Source: Nocardioides sp. Root190
GTDB lineage: Bacteria > Actinomycetota > Actinomycetes > Propionibacteriales > Nocardioidaceae
Assembly: GCF_001428565.1 (NCBI RefSeq)
Contig: NZ_LMIA01000001.1
Span: 124,001-188,000, forward strand
Reading direction: 5' to 3'
DNA length: 64,000 bases
Below the pieces are notes generated by a model that searched no databases, was not told where the DNA came from, and saw only the letters and a program-made list of their open reading frames with translations. Positions within the stretch are counted from its first letter, which is position 1, and every line of letters starts with the position of its first letter. The position numbers were made by a program, and so were the translations under genes. Below are positions 60,829-64,000 of this stretch, piece after piece.

Positions 60829-62634
60829 GTGGCTAGAGATGCGCAGGAGTGTTCGGAGACCGGGTGTGAGCGCCCGGCTGCGTTCAGCACGCGCACCAAC
60901 CCGACGTGGTGCGATGGGCACATCACCGCCATCCTCCGAACCGGTGGCCTTGAGCCACTAAAGCCGTTCGCGGGACCGAAGAAGTGGCGTCTGACTCGAT
61001 GTCTGGCGTGTGGGTGCGAGGCGCATTACCGGTTCGAGTACGTGCTCGGCCAGAACAGCATCGGCATCGCAACGTGCAGGGCCTGCTTCTGGCGAAAATG
61101 GGCAGCCGGCCAGCGCGGGCTATTGGAGGAGTTCGCAGACCTGACGCCACCGTCGGTCGCGGTAGCGAAAGGGTTCGCTGAGCAGCATGGTTTCGAGTAC
61201 CTGGGTCCACTGACAGACCCGTCGCTGCGTGATGACCCACACCGGACCCGTTGCTTGTCCTGCGGACGCATCGCAGCGCAGCGGCTCGGTGACATCGGCT
61301 GGGGCTGCCAGTGCCAGACGAACCCTAGGCGGGCAGCACAGACATCGAATGTGTCCGGCAAGCGGAAGCCCGGCACGAACCTCACCAAGGACCTCCTCAA
61401 GGACTCGAAGCTGCCGGTCCTGGCGTGGTGGGACCACGAGGTCAACGACGACGCTGTCTGGAGCACGGTGACGGCAAAGACACGCAGAGAGGTCGGATGG
61501 AAGTGCCCGGAATGCGACCTTCGGTTCACTGCCCGCATCCTCGACATGGCTGGCCACCCCAGCTGCCCGACCTGTTCGGTCAGAAGGAAGGCCGAGAGGA
61601 AGGCCGAGTACGCACGTCTGACGATCACGCCCGTCGCGGACGTGCCCGAGCTCGCTACAGCGTGGGCTGATGAAGCCGACCCGAGCCTGGTCACCGTCGC
61701 CGGCGGCGGCATGACGTTGCGACGGTTCCGGTGCCCTTCCGGCCACTACCCGCGTATCACTCCGCTCAGCTTCCTGCGCAGCGGGTGCCCGTCGTGTCGA
61801 GGGAACGAAACGCGCACCGCCCGCCTCGCAGCCGTCGCAGCGGACCCAACCCTGCACGCCATGAACCGCGAGATCGCATCCCAGTGGCATTTCTCGAAGA
61901 ACGGCTCCCTGAAGCTCGAGACCATCTCGCCGGGCTCGCGCCGGGTCGTGTGGTGGAACAGTTGGGAGTGTGGCCATGAGTGGCAGGCCAGCCCCGCGGA
62001 ACGAGAGAAGGGGCAGCGGCTGCGGTGCCCTGAGTGCCGGACCATCCTCGACTCCCTAGCTTACCACTTCCCGGAGCTAGCCGATGAGTGGTCGCCGGAC
62101 AACCTGCTCACCGCGTGGCAGGTCCGCCCCAGCGGCTCAACGGCGTTCACGCCCATGTGGGTCTGCGCCAACAAGCGCGACCACACCTGGACCGCGACCC
62201 TGTCCAGTCGAACGACCGGCTCGGGGTGCCCCGAGTGCCGCGAAGTCGGCAAGTCAAAGGTCGAGCTCGCCCACCACGAGTCTGCAGTCCGCGTTTTCGG
62301 CACCGCGTCCTCTGGGCACGCCGTTGCCGACGAGTCGTTCACCCACGGCGCCCGCTGGCTTGTAGACATCACGACGGTCACCACCACGGGCCTCAAGATC
62401 GCGATCGAGTACGACGGCGCCTACTGGCACGCCGACAAAGCGTCCATCGACACAGCGAAGTCCGTGGACCTACTCGCCGCAGGCTGGGCGGTCGTCCGGC
62501 TCCGCGAACACCCGCTCCTGACCCTGGGCATCGACAACCCCCTGTATGTCGAACTCGTCGTCTACTCGACAGCTCCGGACCCCGAAGGCATGATGCGCCA
62601 AGTCAAACAGTGGGCCCTAAGCGTCCACAACTGA
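60829..62634 (+). CDS. multi-zinc-ribbon protein with VSR/DUF559-like carboxy domain
   Basis: Protein of 601 residues from GTG 60829 (ATG 60748 is an alternative). It carries a series of CxxC pairs: CLACGC, CRAC, CLSCGR, CPEC...CPTC, CPSCR, CGHEW...CPEC, CANKRDHTW...CPEC. Several fit the GW-x-C-P-x-C ribbon repeated in probable-zinc-ribbon (DUF4379-like) proteins. The last 90 residues read like a small VSR/DUF559-type nuclease (IAIEYDGAYWHADKASIDTAKSVDLLAAGWAVVRLREHP). Such proteins occur in mobile elements; the task is unknown. Confidence 0.72.
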   Translation: MARDAQECSETGCERPAAFSTRTNPTWCDGHITAILRTGGLEPLKPFAGPKKWRLTRCLACGCEAHYRFEYVLGQNSIGIATCRACFWRKWAAGQRGLLEEFADLTPPSVAVAKGFAEQHGFEYLGPLTDPSLRDDPHRTRCLSCGRIAAQRLGDIGWGCQCQTNPRRAAQTSNVSGKRKPGTNLTKDLLKDSKLPVLAWWDHEVNDDAVWSTVTAKTRREVGWKCPECDLRFTARILDMAGHPSCPTCSVRRKAERKAEYARLTITPVADVPELATAWADEADPSLVTVAGGGMTLRRFRCPSGHYPRITPLSFLRSGCPSCRGNETRTARLAAVAADPTLHAMNREIASQWHFSKNGSLKLETISPGSRRVVWWNSWECGHEWQASPAEREKGQRLRCPECRTILDSLAYHFPELADEWSPDNLLTAWQVRPSGSTAFTPMWVCANKRDHTWTATLSSRTTGSGCPECREVGKSKVELAHHESAVRVFGTASSGHAVADESFTHGARWLVDITTVTTTGLKIAIEYDGAYWHADKASIDTAKSVDLLAAGWAVVRLREHPLLTLGIDNPLYVELVVYSTAPDPEGMMRQVKQWALSVHN

Positions 62635-62942
62635 TCTGGTACGCGTGGCGTGAAGAACGAGTGGGCGTCTTCGCGGGCCGGGAAGCGCTGCGGCATTTTC
62701 TAGGCGCGCCACCTCTTGGGATTCTGTAGAGTGCAGAACCCCGAACTGTCGACACACGAGCCGCGTTGTTCCGCCGCCAATCGGCGCTTGCTTGACCTAC
62801 CCACACGCGCACGTGCCTCCCGGCCGACCGGCGAGCACTCACCTGTCTGTCTGTAGTCGGACGACGTGGGCCCACCGGAGCCACAGGGCCGCTAGTTGCG
62901 TTTCGCGGCTCCGTGTCCGCGGAGCGATCTACCCTTCTCGAC
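62635..62942. other. non-coding gap, 308 bp
   Basis: No supported gene. Short open frames here are shadow-like. No clear repeat, hairpin or RNA gene was seen; a promoter for the gene at 62943 must lie in it. Confidence 0.5.
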
Positions 62943-64000
62943 ATGTTCCCGCCGCCGACTGGACCGGAGCTCGCCGCAGATCTAGCACGAGGGCTCGACG
63001 ACATCTACTTTGCCTCCGATCCTCTCGGATACTTCACAGCTCGCATCTCCAGCCTCCTCGCCGAGCGAGTCCCCGAAGGGGCCAGAGACGAAACGTCTTC
63101 TGCTCCAGAGCCTTCGCAGTTCGAGCGGCTCCTCGGCGAGGTCGCCAAGACTTACCGCAACCCCACCCCGCAGGCGCGAAAACTGCAGACGGGGATCGAC
63201 GCCTTCGCAGTTCGCCAGCACGCAGCCGAGACGCTCCTGCGGCTGACATACGTCGTTCTCCGACGGCGTTGTGGGCGCGGAAGCCCCAGTGTGTGGGCCG
63301 ACGTCGAAGCCACACCCACCGGAATGGCCGACGTTTTGGACGGCATTCAGGAATGCTTCTCCAAAGATGACAGGTGGAGCCTCTTCCGGGACCTCGTGTA
63401 CCCGCCGGATGCAGCCGACAAAGACGACCCTCATGTGATCTCCGGAGTCACGACATTCGCGGAATGGTTCAACTTCTCGCTAGAACTCTTCGCAAGGGGT
63501 CCGCTTGACGTGTCCGCGGCACACAACAAGTTCAAGCACGGCCTGGGAGTGCGGGTCCGCGATGACTACCTCGTCAACTTCGCGACCGACGGTCCCGACG
63601 AGCACGGCCGTGTCGCGAAGTCTGCACTCACCGGAGCCGGTGCGGTCAACGTCTTCGACCGCATCGTCCTTCAGTTCCTCGCCTCCCCCGGCCCGCGCAA
63701 GCAAGGGCCCCCGCTGGAGAGCACCACCCTCCGAATAAGCCCCAACGTCCTCCTCGCCCAGGCAGCCCTCATCGCACATACCTACGCCGCGATGTTCTGC
63801 GTCGCAGCCAACACCCATTTCAACACTCGCGACAGCCACCAAGACGACTGTCATGACCTAGGCGACGGGGTCCGTAGCGAGGCACCTTCCGCTGCCGCAT
63901 ACCCGGGCCTGTTGGTTGACGGGCCGCTCCCCGAACACATCACCAGCAGTAAGGAACTGATAGCCATGCGGCAGCCGCTGACACAGCGACGAGACGGCAG
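62943..64000 (+). CDS. unknown protein, runs off the window
   Basis: An open frame of 352 codons from ATG 62943 that remains open to the last base. It has good actinobacterial codon bias, and opposing frames here look like its shadows. The protein starts MFPPPTGPELAADLARGLDDIYF and contains ...FSLELFARGPLDVSAAHNKFKHGLGVRV and a later hydrophobic helix (VLLAQAALIAHTYAAMFCVAA). No family is recognised. It is the last island gene seen; the 3' end is missing. Confidence 0.75.
   Translation, partial: MFPPPTGPELAADLARGLDDIYFASDPLGYFTARISSLLAERVPEGARDETSSAPEPSQFERLLGEVAKTYRNPTPQARKLQTGIDAFAVRQHAAETLLRLTYVVLRRRCGRGSPSVWADVEATPTGMADVLDGIQECFSKDDRWSLFRDLVYPPDAADKDDPHVISGVTTFAEWFNFSLELFARGPLDVSAAHNKFKHGLGVRVRDDYLVNFATDGPDEHGRVAKSALTGAGAVNVFDRIVLQFLASPGPRKQGPPLESTTLRISPNVLLAQAALIAHTYAAMFCVAANTHFNTRDSHQDDCHDLGDGVRSEAPSAAAYPGLLVDGPLPEHITSSKELIAMRQPLTQRRDG

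Larger units (their letters stand above)
45509..64000. mobile_element. integrase-headed genomic (defence) island, right end outside the window
   Basis: From the integrase terminator to the window's end the genes no longer match chromosomal operons. They are an integrase, an excisionase-like protein, large defence-type genes, an IS110-family element and unknown proteins. Codon choice at third positions is visibly more relaxed than to the left of 45.3 kb. The left junction is probably in 45339-45508. No tRNA is seen there, and a second junction is not in view. Confidence 0.7.

Noticed and set aside
63480..63854. 124-codon minus-strand frame
   Set aside because: Shadow of the better-supported plus-strand frame that starts at 62943.

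Overview
The window is GC-rich actinobacterial chromosome. Wobble positions are strongly biased to G/C, GTG/TTG starts are common, and ATGA/GTGA gene overlaps are frequent. The gephyrin-like Glp/GlpR cell-division locus, the steroid-type P450 cluster, F420/FMN luciferase-like oxidoreductases and the dispersed palindromes at gene ends suggest a Nocardioides-like member of the Propionibacteriales. The genus is an inference from gene content, not from a marker gene.

Layout. 0-5.6 kb: end of an ABC exporter (the permease carries a one-base frameshift), then a dormancy-like group of kinase, universal stress protein and DoxX. 5.6-8.3 kb: a MASE1-PAS-GGDEF-EAL enzyme, followed by a tRNA-Ala. 8.6-15 kb: a minus-strand operon with UDP-glucose pyrophosphorylase, Glp (MoeA-like), MoaC, Mog, a RimJ-like acetyltransferase and GlpR, with 5-formyl-THF cyclo-ligase divergent from it. 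15-24.2 kb: penicillin-acylase-family enzyme, FmdB-type zinc ribbon, SAF protein, MscL, two LytR-CpsA-Psr proteins, tRNA-Arg, two PQ-loop proteins and a phosphopantetheinyl transferase. 24.2-37.7 kb: an oxidative catabolic cluster (CMD-family, HIBADH-type, SDR, ALDH, NTF2-like, ferredoxin, CYP51-type P450, SDR, second P450, TetR) with divergent and flanking LLM oxidoreductases. Two KstR-type palindromes sit exactly 10 nt in front of two start codons. 37.9-41.3 kb: an ECF sigma factor fused to an anti-sigma-like zinc finger, a membrane segment and an extracellular domain, then a class F sortase and a likely sortase substrate. All three genes share one promoter-like motif (TGCAAG-N17-CTCSTACC), so they look like one self-regulated surface-protein regulon. 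41.5-45.3 kb: saccharopine-dehydrogenase-like reductase, and a SigE-family sigma factor with a beta-propeller protein.

From about 45.5 kb to the end of the window the character changes. A tyrosine integrase and an excisionase-like protein head a mobile island that looks like a defence island. It holds a 1486-residue nuclease/P-loop NTPase/HEAT-repeat protein (Avs-like), an operon with two CD-NTases and a Cap15-type membrane beta-barrel effector (type I CBASS), an IS110-family element with a frameshifted transposase, a PD-(D/E)XK-type nuclease candidate, a Schlafen/AlbA-type protein, a zinc-ribbon protein with a VSR/DUF559-like carboxy terminus, and an unrecognised gene that runs off the window. 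The right end of the island is not seen.

The two most interesting signals are the three-promoter sigma/sortase regulon and the integrase-linked island that pairs an Avs-like protein with a two-cyclase CBASS operon.
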